Shown piece by piece: positions 17,818 to 26,074 of a stretch of DNA of 64,000 bases. Numbering within the stretch: position 1 is the stretch's first letter; the number at the start of each line of letters is the position of its first letter. This DNA is from JAQWRV01 sp045564915 (GTDB lineage Bacteria; Pseudomonadota; Alphaproteobacteria; Rhodospirillales; Rhodospirillaceae), in NCBI GenBank assembly GCA_045564915.1, contig JBJLGL010000012.1, positions 93,797 to 157,796 of the forward strand, written 5' to 3'. The notes under the pieces were generated by a model. That model saw nothing but the letters and a program-made list of their open reading frames with translations. It ran no database searches and was not told the DNA's origin. The position numbers and the translations under genes were made by a program.

Positions 17818-18738
17818 ATGAAAAACGAATTGAGATTAAAGATTATGTCTAGTCGCAAAAATGTCCCTTCCAGAGAATTTCCTAGTAAGGACGTACTCAG
17901 TACCAAACAGGCGCAGCTGTTTCCTGTGCTCACTGAATCAGAGGAAAGGAACCTTGTTCGGAGGTGGAAAATTGGGGGAGATCGAGAAGCTATGGATCGG
18001 CTTATAGAAAGCCACCTACGTTTAGTTCCAAGGATAGCTAGGAAATACGCAGGATATGGAATCGCTGTCAATGATCTCATTAGCGAGGGTCATGTAGGCT
18101 TAATGCAGTCGATTGAAAAATTCAAACCTGAAAAAGGATTTCGATTTTCCACTTATGCAAGATGGTGGATTAAAGCCGCAATTCTAAATTTTGTTCTGCA
18201 GACCTGGTCACTGATTAAGGTAGGGAATAGTGCGGGGAAAAAGAAACTCTTCTTTAATCTTAAGCGTGCGAAACGCGAAATGCAGCTAGAAGAACAACGC
18301 TTCCTGAACGATGTGGATGTTAGTCGGATAGCTAGGCGGTTTCAGGTATCTGAGAATGATGTAATCGCGATGGACTTGCGGTTGTCTGCTGTAGACCCTT
18401 CCCTTGAACAGCCGGTATCAGAAGAAGATGGCAACAGCCTGACATTACTCGATACGATAGCCGTAGATGAGCCCAGTCCAGAAGACGTCTTCGCCGATCA
18501 ACAAATGGAGACACTGAGAAAAGAAGCGCTTAAAAACGGACTTTCACAACTCAATGAGCGAGAACGCGACATAGTCACAAAACGGTATTTGACTGAACGG
18601 CCGTTGACTCTAGCATCTCTCGCTAATGTATACGGCGTAACTGCCGAGAGAATACGACAGATTGAAGTCAGTGCTATATCAAAATTAAGACAGGCGCTCT
18701 CACCCGATGCTGCCTTGCTAGCCGGTGGAGTCCCATAG
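17818..18738 (+). CDS. RNA polymerase sigma-32-like (heat-shock) sigma factor
   Basis: The 306-residue protein is a group-3-like sigma70 factor of the RpoH family. Region 2 spans about 64-135 (NDLISEGHVGLMQSIEKF, then FSTYARWWIKAAI). The RpoH box is visible as KKKLFFNLKR at 141-150, and region 4 with its helix-turn-helix lies at about 246-293 (VTAERIRQIEVSAISKL). Alphaproteobacteria often have more than one RpoH paralogue, so I leave the symbol blank. Region 2.4 (ILNFVLQTWSLIKVG) differs from the usual YILRSWSLVKIG, which may alter promoter preference. The alternative start at 17845 (MSSRKNVPS) is as plausible as 17818; neither has a strong ribosome site. Confidence 0.88.
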   Translation: MKNELRLKIMSSRKNVPSREFPSKDVLSTKQAQLFPVLTESEERNLVRRWKIGGDREAMDRLIESHLRLVPRIARKYAGYGIAVNDLISEGHVGLMQSIEKFKPEKGFRFSTYARWWIKAAILNFVLQTWSLIKVGNSAGKKKLFFNLKRAKREMQLEEQRFLNDVDVSRIARRFQVSENDVIAMDLRLSAVDPSLEQPVSEEDGNSLTLLDTIAVDEPSPEDVFADQQMETLRKEALKNGLSQLNERERDIVTKRYLTERPLTLASLANVYGVTAERIRQIEVSAISKLRQALSPDAALLAGGVP

Positions 18739-18823
18739 CCAATAGTCTGAGCATGTGAAGGTATCTTAAAGCACTATAATGCCTTATAACACTCGCTTCT
18801 TACACTTTTGAAACGTCTCCAGT

Positions 18824-19702
18824 ATGAGTCGACGAGATGGTTGGATAGCTGTTTTAGCAGCTATTCTTTGGGGCTTTAACCTCACGGTAGGCAAGATTGG
18901 TGTCGGAATTGTTCCGCCTTTAATATTTTGTGCGCTGCGCTTTCTTATTGCAGCCGCACTTATAGTGCCCTTCTATCGTATCGAAAGACACTATTGGAGA
19001 GATATCTTCATTTTGTCGGTATGCTTAGGCACCGGACATTTCGGGTTACTGTTCATCGGTTTGGAGGGTGTCGATTCCGCTACTGCTGCAATCATTCTAC
19101 AGTTAGGTGTTCCACTCTCCATCATCTTATCTTGGTTAGTATATAAAGAGACGTTTGGGTGGCGGCGCAGTTGCGGGATGTGCTTAGCCCTAATGGGAAT
19201 AATATATTTAGCAGGAGAACCGCATCATGTTTCTTTTACGTATTTCATTGCTTTGATTGGCTGTACATTCTTTTGGGCATGGTCAAATATAATTATAAAG
19301 CGGTTGAGCAATGTTAACCCATTTGCAATTGCCGGTTGGCTGTCATTTCTTGCGACACCGCAATTATTATTGCTTTCACTTACTTTCGAGAGTGGGCAAG
19401 TTGATGCGATTATGAATGGTGGCTGGCCTCTATTGGTTACCCTCTTATATACGGCTATCGCTGCTTCAATTATTGCTCACGGCACATGGTATGGTTTGAT
19501 ACAAAGATATCCAGTCAACGTTGTAGTACCGTTCGGAATGCTCATACCGATTATCGGAGTATCGGCAGGGTTACTCATTCTTAGTGAACCTTTGACGTTA
19601 CAAAAGATTATTGGTGGCACCCTTACATTGGTAGGAGTTGGCATAATACAGTGGCGGCTCGCTTCCCAAGCCACAGCAAAAAGGTCTTATAATGGCACCT
19701 GA
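18824..19702 (+). CDS. EamA-family (DMT superfamily) transporter
   Basis: A 292-residue inner-membrane protein with about ten hydrophobic segments and two EamA repeats, the first opening WIAVLAAILWGFNLTVGK and the second near residue 150 (FFWAWSNIIIKRLS). Members export metabolites such as amino acids; the substrate cannot be inferred. The C-terminal LTLQKIIGGTLTLVGVGII matches the family end. Its stop overlaps the start of the amidase gene by 11 bp, so they share a transcript. Confidence 0.9.
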   Translation: MSRRDGWIAVLAAILWGFNLTVGKIGVGIVPPLIFCALRFLIAAALIVPFYRIERHYWRDIFILSVCLGTGHFGLLFIGLEGVDSATAAIILQLGVPLSIILSWLVYKETFGWRRSCGMCLALMGIIYLAGEPHHVSFTYFIALIGCTFFWAWSNIIIKRLSNVNPFAIAGWLSFLATPQLLLLSLTFESGQVDAIMNGGWPLLVTLLYTAIAASIIAHGTWYGLIQRYPVNVVVPFGMLIPIIGVSAGLLILSEPLTLQKIIGGTLTLVGVGIIQWRLASQATAKRSYNGT

Positions 19703-20411
19703 TCGTGCCTCCCCTAATTTCAGCCCTAGGCAAAGAAACTGCCCTGAACAAGATATCAGCCTATTGGTGATACACTATACAGGAATGGAAAGCTGCTCTG
19801 CTGCACTGGATCGATTGTGTGATCCTGCTGAGGAGGTCAGCGCCCACTACGTGATCGATGAAGATGGATACCTGTATCAACTTGTGGCTGAGGACCAGAA
19901 AGCATGGCATGCCGGCCGCTCCTATTGGCGAGGTATTTCCGACGTTAATGATGTATCAATTGGGATTGAACTCGTTAACCCTGGCCATGAATGGGGTTAC
20001 CGGCCTTTCACAGAGAAGCAAATCTCTAGACTAATTCAAATCTGCAATAAAATGTCAGAGACCTATCAGATACCTCCCTGGGGTATTGTAGGGCACTCGG
20101 ACATTGCACCAGGGCGCAAAAATGACCCGGGTGAACTCTTTCCCTGGTCTAAGCTTGCCTTTTCAGGACTAGGCATCTGGCCCAACGAAATAGATTACAC
20201 CGCTTCTTTAGATCCTTGGGCAGACTTGGCTCTAATTGGATATGCCTGTCCTAATGATCCAAAACAGGGCAGTAAGATCCTAGTCCCCCAAACCGCTGAA
20301 AAAGATGTGATTACAGCTTTTCAACGTCGCTTCCTACCTAATTGTATGTCAGGAGTATTAGATCAAAGAACACTGCAGCGCATTCACTGCATCGCCGCAA
20401 ATTTCTGCTAA
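19692..20411 (+). CDS. N-acetylmuramoyl-L-alanine amidase, AmiD/AmpD-like
   Basis: This 239-residue zinc amidase cleaves the lactyl-peptide bond in peptidoglycan or its fragments. The Amidase_2 domain shows zinc ligands H28 (VIHYTGM), H135 (VGHSDIAPGRK) and D145 (KNDPG), with E93 in IGIELVN as the likely catalytic acid. The C-terminus (about 205-235, AFQRRFLPNCMSG) is a peptidoglycan-binding domain of the type found in AmiD. No signal peptide is evident at this start, so cytoplasmic recycling or an unrecognised export route are both open. It overlaps the transporter gene and is followed by rnpB, as in many alphaproteobacteria. Confidence 0.9.
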   Translation: MAPDRASPNFSPRQRNCPEQDISLLVIHYTGMESCSAALDRLCDPAEEVSAHYVIDEDGYLYQLVAEDQKAWHAGRSYWRGISDVNDVSIGIELVNPGHEWGYRPFTEKQISRLIQICNKMSETYQIPPWGIVGHSDIAPGRKNDPGELFPWSKLAFSGLGIWPNEIDYTASLDPWADLALIGYACPNDPKQGSKILVPQTAEKDVITAFQRRFLPNCMSGVLDQRTLQRIHCIAANFC

Positions 20412-20415
20412 GAGT

Positions 20416-20444
20416 TTGTATTTAAAACGATTCTCGACTATAAA
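20416..20444 (+). promoter_or_regulatory. Promoter of rnpB
   Basis: TTGTAT (20416-20421) and TATAAA (20439-20444) are separated by 17 bp. The -10 matches five of six consensus bases and the predicted start, about 7 bases downstream, coincides with the first paired base of the RNA (20451). Confidence 0.6.
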
Positions 20445-20450
20445 AGTAGT

Positions 20451-20838
<388 letters not shown>

Positions 20839-20897
20839 GTTTTCTAAGAAGTTCCGCCATAATCTCAATATCCTACTTATTGTTAAAGAAAATAAAA

Positions 20898-20912
20898 GAA
20901 CATAACAAGAAC
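20898..20912 (+). promoter_or_regulatory. LexA-like motif GAAC-N7-GAAC ahead of the dcw cluster
   Basis: GAACATAACAAGAAC fits the direct-repeat LexA box of Alphaproteobacteria (GTTC-N7-GTTC read on the other strand). It lies in the 210-bp gap between rnpB and mraZ, about 140 bp before the mraZ start. About two chance matches are expected in 64 kb counting both strands, so location is the main support. Confidence 0.35.
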
Positions 20913-21023
20913 ATTTAGAGCATTGAACCATATAGTCCCATTGACGCCCATAATTTCCCATGGCATACCACATAGGTTACGCTTATAGGCACGATCTACG
21001 CGCCTTTTGCCTAACGTTCTTTT

Positions 21024-21042
21024 GGTGGGATTGAGGGGTGGT
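21024..21042 (+). promoter_or_regulatory. Possible MraZ-binding G-rich repeats
   Basis: GGTGGGATTGAGGGGTGGT directly precedes the mraZ start. MraZ binds spaced TGGG-type direct repeats at its own promoter in other bacteria. The spacing here is irregular, so the call is tentative; part of the tract may simply act as a ribosome site. Confidence 0.3.
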
Positions 21043-21048
21043 CCAGCG

Positions 21049-21510
21049 ATGAAAGCTTTCATCGGGACCTTTATAAACAAGATTGATGCAAAGGGCCGTA
21101 TTTCGGTTCCAGCACCCTTTCGTGCGGCCCTCCAAGCAAAAAACCTCAACGGTGTAACTGTTTATCCCGCCCTCACAGGCCATTGTATTGAAGGCTGTGG
21201 CCTCGACCGGATTGAAGCGATGGTTGAGACCATGCCTAATCAGCCCATTCCCAGTGTAGATGAAGATGCCATCGCACACCTCATTTTTGCATCTGCCCGA
21301 GAACTTCCTTTTGACGGTGGGGGACGGATCGTCCTGCCGACAGAATTTCTTGGAGATGCGGGGCTAACCGAACAAGGTGCTTTTGTAGGCAAAGGCAGAA
21401 CCTTCCAAATATGGAACCCAACAACCTTACGTTCGGTTCAGTCTGAAATGTTCGACCTAGCAATGGCGGAACGAGAAACACTACTCAAAGCCAGGCGCGA
21501 GGGCGAATAA
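21049..21510 (+). CDS. mraZ: MraZ, transcriptional regulator of the dcw cluster
   Basis: MraZ is an AbrB-like ring-forming DNA-binding protein that represses its own operon. I start at the ATG giving MKAFIGTFINKIDAKGRISV, which matches the family, for 153 residues; an in-frame start 14 codons upstream adds non-conserved sequence. Two SpoVT/AbrB-type repeats are visible (about 6-50 and 85-125, the second with LPFDGGGRIVLP). The stop shares one base with the rsmH start (TAATG), opening a long chain of overlapping genes. Confidence 0.94.
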   Translation: MKAFIGTFINKIDAKGRISVPAPFRAALQAKNLNGVTVYPALTGHCIEGCGLDRIEAMVETMPNQPIPSVDEDAIAHLIFASARELPFDGGGRIVLPTEFLGDAGLTEQGAFVGKGRTFQIWNPTTLRSVQSEMFDLAMAERETLLKARREGE

Positions 21511-22511
21511 TGGCTTCTGCAGCAACCTCTCCCACAGCCACAATAACTGACCCTGATCATGTCCCCGTCCTATTGAATGAAGTTGTCAACGGCCTAGCAC
21601 TGGAAGATGGAGGTCTTTATGTAGACGGTACGTTTGGTGCAGGTGGCTATTCCATAGCTATGCTTAATGCAGCTAATTGCACGGTTTGGGCTATTGACCG
21701 CGATCCGGAAGCTCTTGAACGCGGCAAGAAACTAGCTGAATCTTTTCCTGGCAGACTTCACTTCCTACATGGGCGTTTTGGTGATCTTGCAAATCTGTTG
21801 TTGAAACAAGGGATCAAAACTGTAAACGGCGTCGCGTTAGATCTAGGCATCAGTTCAATGCAAGTAGACGATAGGTCCCGTGGATTTTCATTCCTACGTG
21901 ATGGCCCACTCGATATGCGTATGGAAAAAATAGGGATAAGCGCAGCGGATGCCGTAAACACTATGTCTGAAACTGAGCTGAGAAACATCATCAAAAGCTA
22001 TGGTGAAGAACGGCATGCGCATCAGGTTGCACAAGCGATTATTCGTGCACGAAAAATCCGTCCCTTTTCAAGAACTATTCATCTTGCTGATACAATTCGC
22101 GCTGAAGTACGGAGGTCAAAGGATGGTATAGATCCAGCAACCCGTACCTTCCAAGCACTACGGATTTTCGTAAACGATGAGTTAGGCGAACTGGAACGTG
22201 GCCTCGCCGGTGCAGAACGCCTACTAGCTGAAAATGGTCGTTTAGCTGTCGTTAGTTTTCACTCTCTTGAAGATAGAATTGTCAAAACATTCATTCGCGA
22301 TCGTAGTGGACGTGCACCCAATCCATCGCGGCATTACCCATTCGCAAAAGAGGGCCATAAAACAGCAACTTTTCAGAGAGTGAATACGCGCGCAACGACA
22401 CCAACTCGGCGCGAAGCACGCGAAAATCCACGTGCTCGTTCTGCCAGGCTGCGCCTCGCAGTTCGGACATCCGCACCTCCGATGACATTGGTTGAAGGTG
22501 GCGCAGCATGA
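21510..22511 (+). CDS. rsmH: 16S rRNA m4C1402 methyltransferase RsmH
   Basis: RsmH (MraW) methylates N4 of C1402 in the ribosomal P site, using SAM. The 333-residue protein opens with DPDHVPVLLNEVVNGL, then VDGTFGAGGYS (SAM-binding loop) and VNGVALDLGISSMQVDD. LAVVSFHSLEDRIVK in the C-terminal half is the signature segment. It overlaps mraZ by 1 bp and ftsL by 4 bp. Confidence 0.97.
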   Translation: MASAATSPTATITDPDHVPVLLNEVVNGLALEDGGLYVDGTFGAGGYSIAMLNAANCTVWAIDRDPEALERGKKLAESFPGRLHFLHGRFGDLANLLLKQGIKTVNGVALDLGISSMQVDDRSRGFSFLRDGPLDMRMEKIGISAADAVNTMSETELRNIIKSYGEERHAHQVAQAIIRARKIRPFSRTIHLADTIRAEVRRSKDGIDPATRTFQALRIFVNDELGELERGLAGAERLLAENGRLAVVSFHSLEDRIVKTFIRDRSGRAPNPSRHYPFAKEGHKTATFQRVNTRATTPTRREARENPRARSARLRLAVRTSAPPMTLVEGGAA

Positions 22512-22834
22512 GAATCATGAATATTATGTGGTTTAGCCTTGTGTTATGTGTAGCTGTTGCAATTTTCGTATTAAAGTACGAAGTCCAAAATCTAGAAGAT
22601 GAACTAATCTCAAAACAGCAGGAAGTAGAAGAGCATAAACAGACGATACATGTCCTGAAGGCAGAGTGGACATTTCTTAATGATCCAACTCGGCTCCAAA
22701 GACTCGGAGCAAAGCATCTAAGTCTAGCACCCGCCAACCCAACCCACATTATATCCATCGATGACTTGCCAAAAAGATGGGAAAAAGACTCTCAGACACA
22801 GTCAAAAGATGATGGGCCAGGGGCACTAAGATGA
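22508..22834 (+). CDS. ftsL: FtsL-type cell-division protein
   Basis: This 108-residue bitopic protein has a short cytoplasmic N-terminus, a membrane segment (about 5-23) and a periplasmic coiled coil (about 25-60, rich in Glu, Gln and Lys). FtsL joins FtsB and FtsQ to activate FtsWI at the septum. LKAEWTFLNDPTRLQRLG is the conserved alphaproteobacterial FtsL segment. Identification rests on this plus position between rsmH and ftsI. It overlaps both neighbours by 4 bp. Confidence 0.9.
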   Translation: MRIMNIMWFSLVLCVAVAIFVLKYEVQNLEDELISKQQEVEEHKQTIHVLKAEWTFLNDPTRLQRLGAKHLSLAPANPTHIISIDDLPKRWEKDSQTQSKDDGPGALR

Positions 22835-24630
22835 AGGTGTGGCCAAGGAAAAAAGATGGCGCCCAGTTTGCTTACCCAGGCGCTGATCTTAATACCTCTC
22901 CAAGAAAATATTTTAAACTCGATGGGCAGGATCAACAGTCCATAAATATTGGCAGAGCTCGTCTAATGATGACAGCGGGCATATTTAGTTTTGCTTTTTT
23001 GTCGATATCACTGCGTCTTATTGATCTGATGGTACTTAATGGTGCTCTAGAAATTGGACCCACTTATGTATCGCCACAGGTTGAAACTCTATCTAAATAT
23101 AGAGCAGATATTGTTGATAGGAATGGGCGTATTATTGCAACTACCTTACCTACAGCAAACTTATACGCAGATGCCACAGAAGTTATTTATCCAGAAGAAG
23201 CTGCAACCACATTACTGACAATTTTTCCTAACCTAGATTCAAACGACCTAAAACGTCGCCTAACGTCAGGACAGCGCTTTATTTATTTACGTCGCCATCT
23301 TTCACCAAAAGAGCAAATGACAGTTAATTCTTTCGGACTTCCTGGGTTGTACTTTGAAGAAGCACAACGCCGAATCTATCCCTACGGCTCACTTTTTGCT
23401 CACGTTCTAGGTTCGACTGACACAGATAACAAGGGTAGTGCTGGGGTTGAACTCGCTTTCGAGAAACTGTTGTCAAGAAACACAGAGACGCTTGCTTTGT
23501 CTTTAGATACTGGTGTGCAAAGTGCTGTTCGCAGCACTTTGATGCATTCTCTCCAGAGATTTAAAGCATTTGCTGCGGCCGCTGTAGTTCTGAATATCCA
23601 CACTGGTGAAATTCTCTCCCTTGTTTCGCTACCTGACTACGATCCTAAACAATCTAGCCACTTCAACAAAGAAGCCCAATTCAATAAAGCTACGCTAGGA
23701 CTTTATGAAATGGGATCTACATTTAAATTATTTACTGTAGCCATGGCTTTGGACCTAGGCGTAATTAGTTTAGACAGTGTATATGATACCAGAACACCAC
23801 TTACTGTTGGCCGGTACACAATCGATGACTATCATGGTGAGAAACGTAAACTTACCGTGCCTGAAATTCTCATTCACTCATCAAACATTGGTGCGGCGAA
23901 AATCGCCCTTGATGCTGGCACGACTGCACAGCAGGAATTTCTGCAAAGATTAGGCCTACTATCGACACTTCAACTTGAACTTCCAGAGATTGGTACACCT
24001 ATCTACCCCAATGTTTGGCGAGGAATTAACACTGTTACAATTTCTTATGGCCACGGCATTGCGGTAACGCCCGTTCACGTCGCGTCAGCTATTGGTGCAA
24101 TGGTGAATGGCGGCTACATGATTTATCCAACTCTTGTAAGACGAGACTCTGCCTACCCAGTAGATCGCAGCCGCATTATCTCAGAGGCAACGTCCGAACA
24201 GATGCGTTTGTTGATGCGACTCATTGTAAAACAAGGATCTGGCAAGCAAGCAGATGTCCCAGGATACATCGTTGGTGGTAAGACCGGCTCGGCAGAAATA
24301 GCAAGCGCTGGTGGCTACAGCCAGGACCAGTTAAGAACATCTTTTGTTGCTTCATTTCCTTCCCACGAGCCACGCTTCGTTGTCATGGTTCTCTTAGAAG
24401 AACCGCAAGGCCTCAAGGAAACCTATAACCTATCGACGGCTGGTTGGAATGCTGCTCCAACAGTTGGCCATATTATTGCCGAAATTGCTCCCATGCTTGG
24501 GATCTATCCTAATGTAGACAAGCCCTTGGAACCGGCGCTTGGAAAAATAATTGAGGCCAGCGCTCGAATTTCAAACATGGCTCTTGCTCCTGCCGACTCC
24601 GGCCATGGGGGAAACCATGCAACTGAGTGA
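22831..24630 (+). CDS. ftsI: Division-specific peptidoglycan transpeptidase PBP3
   Basis: FtsI crosslinks septal peptidoglycan together with FtsW. The 599-residue class B PBP has a cytoplasmic tail, one membrane segment (about 45-65), a dimerisation domain with RADIVDRNGRIIA, and a transpeptidase domain with S296 in STFK, SSN at 350-352 and K484-T485-G486. These are the three penicillin-binding motifs, all intact. Length is typical. Its last 14 bp overlap the murE start. Confidence 0.97.
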   Translation: MKVWPRKKDGAQFAYPGADLNTSPRKYFKLDGQDQQSINIGRARLMMTAGIFSFAFLSISLRLIDLMVLNGALEIGPTYVSPQVETLSKYRADIVDRNGRIIATTLPTANLYADATEVIYPEEAATTLLTIFPNLDSNDLKRRLTSGQRFIYLRRHLSPKEQMTVNSFGLPGLYFEEAQRRIYPYGSLFAHVLGSTDTDNKGSAGVELAFEKLLSRNTETLALSLDTGVQSAVRSTLMHSLQRFKAFAAAAVVLNIHTGEILSLVSLPDYDPKQSSHFNKEAQFNKATLGLYEMGSTFKLFTVAMALDLGVISLDSVYDTRTPLTVGRYTIDDYHGEKRKLTVPEILIHSSNIGAAKIALDAGTTAQQEFLQRLGLLSTLQLELPEIGTPIYPNVWRGINTVTISYGHGIAVTPVHVASAIGAMVNGGYMIYPTLVRRDSAYPVDRSRIISEATSEQMRLLMRLIVKQGSGKQADVPGYIVGGKTGSAEIASAGGYSQDQLRTSFVASFPSHEPRFVVMVLLEEPQGLKETYNLSTAGWNAAPTVGHIIAEIAPMLGIYPNVDKPLEPALGKIIEASARISNMALAPADSGHGGNHATE

Positions 24631-26074
24631 ATTGCTTAAGGACTGCAAGAAGCCTATGCAAAGCCTTATAGACCTTGAGATCACAGGACTAACAGCAGAT
24701 TCCCGCGTTGTTAAACCAGGGTTTTTGTTCGCTGCACTGCCCGGCTCGCTTACCGACGGCCGGACCTACATCGGCGAAGCCATCGATCGTGGTGCGGTTG
24801 CTGTGCTTGCTCCTATAGGCACCTCAATCCTTAACCCAAATGTTAAATTAATAACCGACTTAAACCCACGCCAAAGATTTGCAAAACTCGCAGCTTGTTA
24901 TTTTGATGCTCAGCCCGAAACTGCCGTCGCTGTAACTGGAACGAATGGCAAAACCTCGGTAGCAACATTCCTTCAGCAAATATGGTCATTTGCAGGTTAC
25001 AAGGCTGCGGCACTTGGTACCCTGGGTATTACCTCAGACGTACTCGATAGCAAAATCAACCTGACAACACCTGATCCAGAGTCACTTCATAAAATATTAT
25101 CCGATTTGCATAGAAGGGATGTCAATTACGTTGCACTAGAGGCCTCAAGTCATGGCCTAGATCAATGCCGACTTGATGGAGTGAAGGTTAGGGCTGCGGC
25201 CTATACAAATTTGAGCCGTGATCATTTGGATTATCACGGTAGTATGGCAGCCTATCTGGCTGCGAAAGTGCGCCTTTTTGACGAAATTCTTGAACGGAAT
25301 GGTACAGCTGTAATTAACGCGGATGCACCGGAATATGAGATTATCGCTGATGCGGCGAAGAAAAACAGTGCTGATATTCTGACTTATGGTGTTGCAGGTA
25401 AGACTCTTCATCTCAAATCAATTGAAATAACACCTGAATGCCAGACCTTAAGTCTGGATATTTGTAGCGTTCCTCAAACGATAAACTTACCATTAGTCGG
25501 AAAATTCCAGGCTATGAATGTCTTATGTGCCGCGGGTCTAGCGTTAGCAACCGGTGTTAAGTCAGAACAACTTGTTGAGGCCTTAAGAGAACTGAAAAGT
25601 ATCCCTGGCCGACTAGAGTATGTGGGAAAGAGTGCAAGCGGTGGATCTATTTTTGTCGACTACGCACATACACCGCATGCCTTAGCCACAGCACTAGAAG
25701 CACTTCGCCATCATACTACTGGTCGATTAATTGTTGTCTTTGGAGCTGGTGGAAATCGTGACACAGGGAAGCGTCCGTTAATGGGCCAATCGGCTCAGGC
25801 AGCAGACATTATATACGTAACAGATGATAACCCTCGCACGGAGGACTCAAACTCCATACGTCAAGCTATATTGCGAGGCTGCCCTACTGCAAACGAAATT
25901 GGTGACAGAGAAACAGCTATATCAGTGGCGATTCAAGCCCTCGCTCCCGGCGATACATTGCTCATTGCTGGCAAGGGTCATGAGTCTGGGCAGACCATTG
26001 GGACGGTCTCACATACCTTTGATGATCGCACCGTGGCCCGCGCGGCCATAAAAAATTCTATGAGCGCATCATGA
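24617..26074 (+). CDS. murE: UDP-MurNAc-tripeptide synthetase (meso-DAP adding)
   Basis: MurE adds the third amino acid of the stem peptide in the cytoplasm. I choose the ATG at 24617 (MQLSELLKDC) because GGGGGA lies 4 bases before it and homologues start there; longer in-frame starts run far into ftsI. The ATP loop is GTNGKTS at 108-114. The motif DNPR in TDDNPRTED marks meso-diaminopimelate specificity. The length is 485 residues. It overlaps murF by 4 bp. Confidence 0.96.
   Translation: MQLSELLKDCKKPMQSLIDLEITGLTADSRVVKPGFLFAALPGSLTDGRTYIGEAIDRGAVAVLAPIGTSILNPNVKLITDLNPRQRFAKLAACYFDAQPETAVAVTGTNGKTSVATFLQQIWSFAGYKAAALGTLGITSDVLDSKINLTTPDPESLHKILSDLHRRDVNYVALEASSHGLDQCRLDGVKVRAAAYTNLSRDHLDYHGSMAAYLAAKVRLFDEILERNGTAVINADAPEYEIIADAAKKNSADILTYGVAGKTLHLKSIEITPECQTLSLDICSVPQTINLPLVGKFQAMNVLCAAGLALATGVKSEQLVEALRELKSIPGRLEYVGKSASGGSIFVDYAHTPHALATALEALRHHTTGRLIVVFGAGGNRDTGKRPLMGQSAQAADIIYVTDDNPRTEDSNSIRQAILRGCPTANEIGDRETAISVAIQALAPGDTLLIAGKGHESGQTIGTVSHTFDDRTVARAAIKNSMSAS

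Noticed and set aside
24551..24616. Longer MurE start inside ftsI
   Set aside because: GGGGGA directly precedes the ATG at 24617 and homologues begin there.
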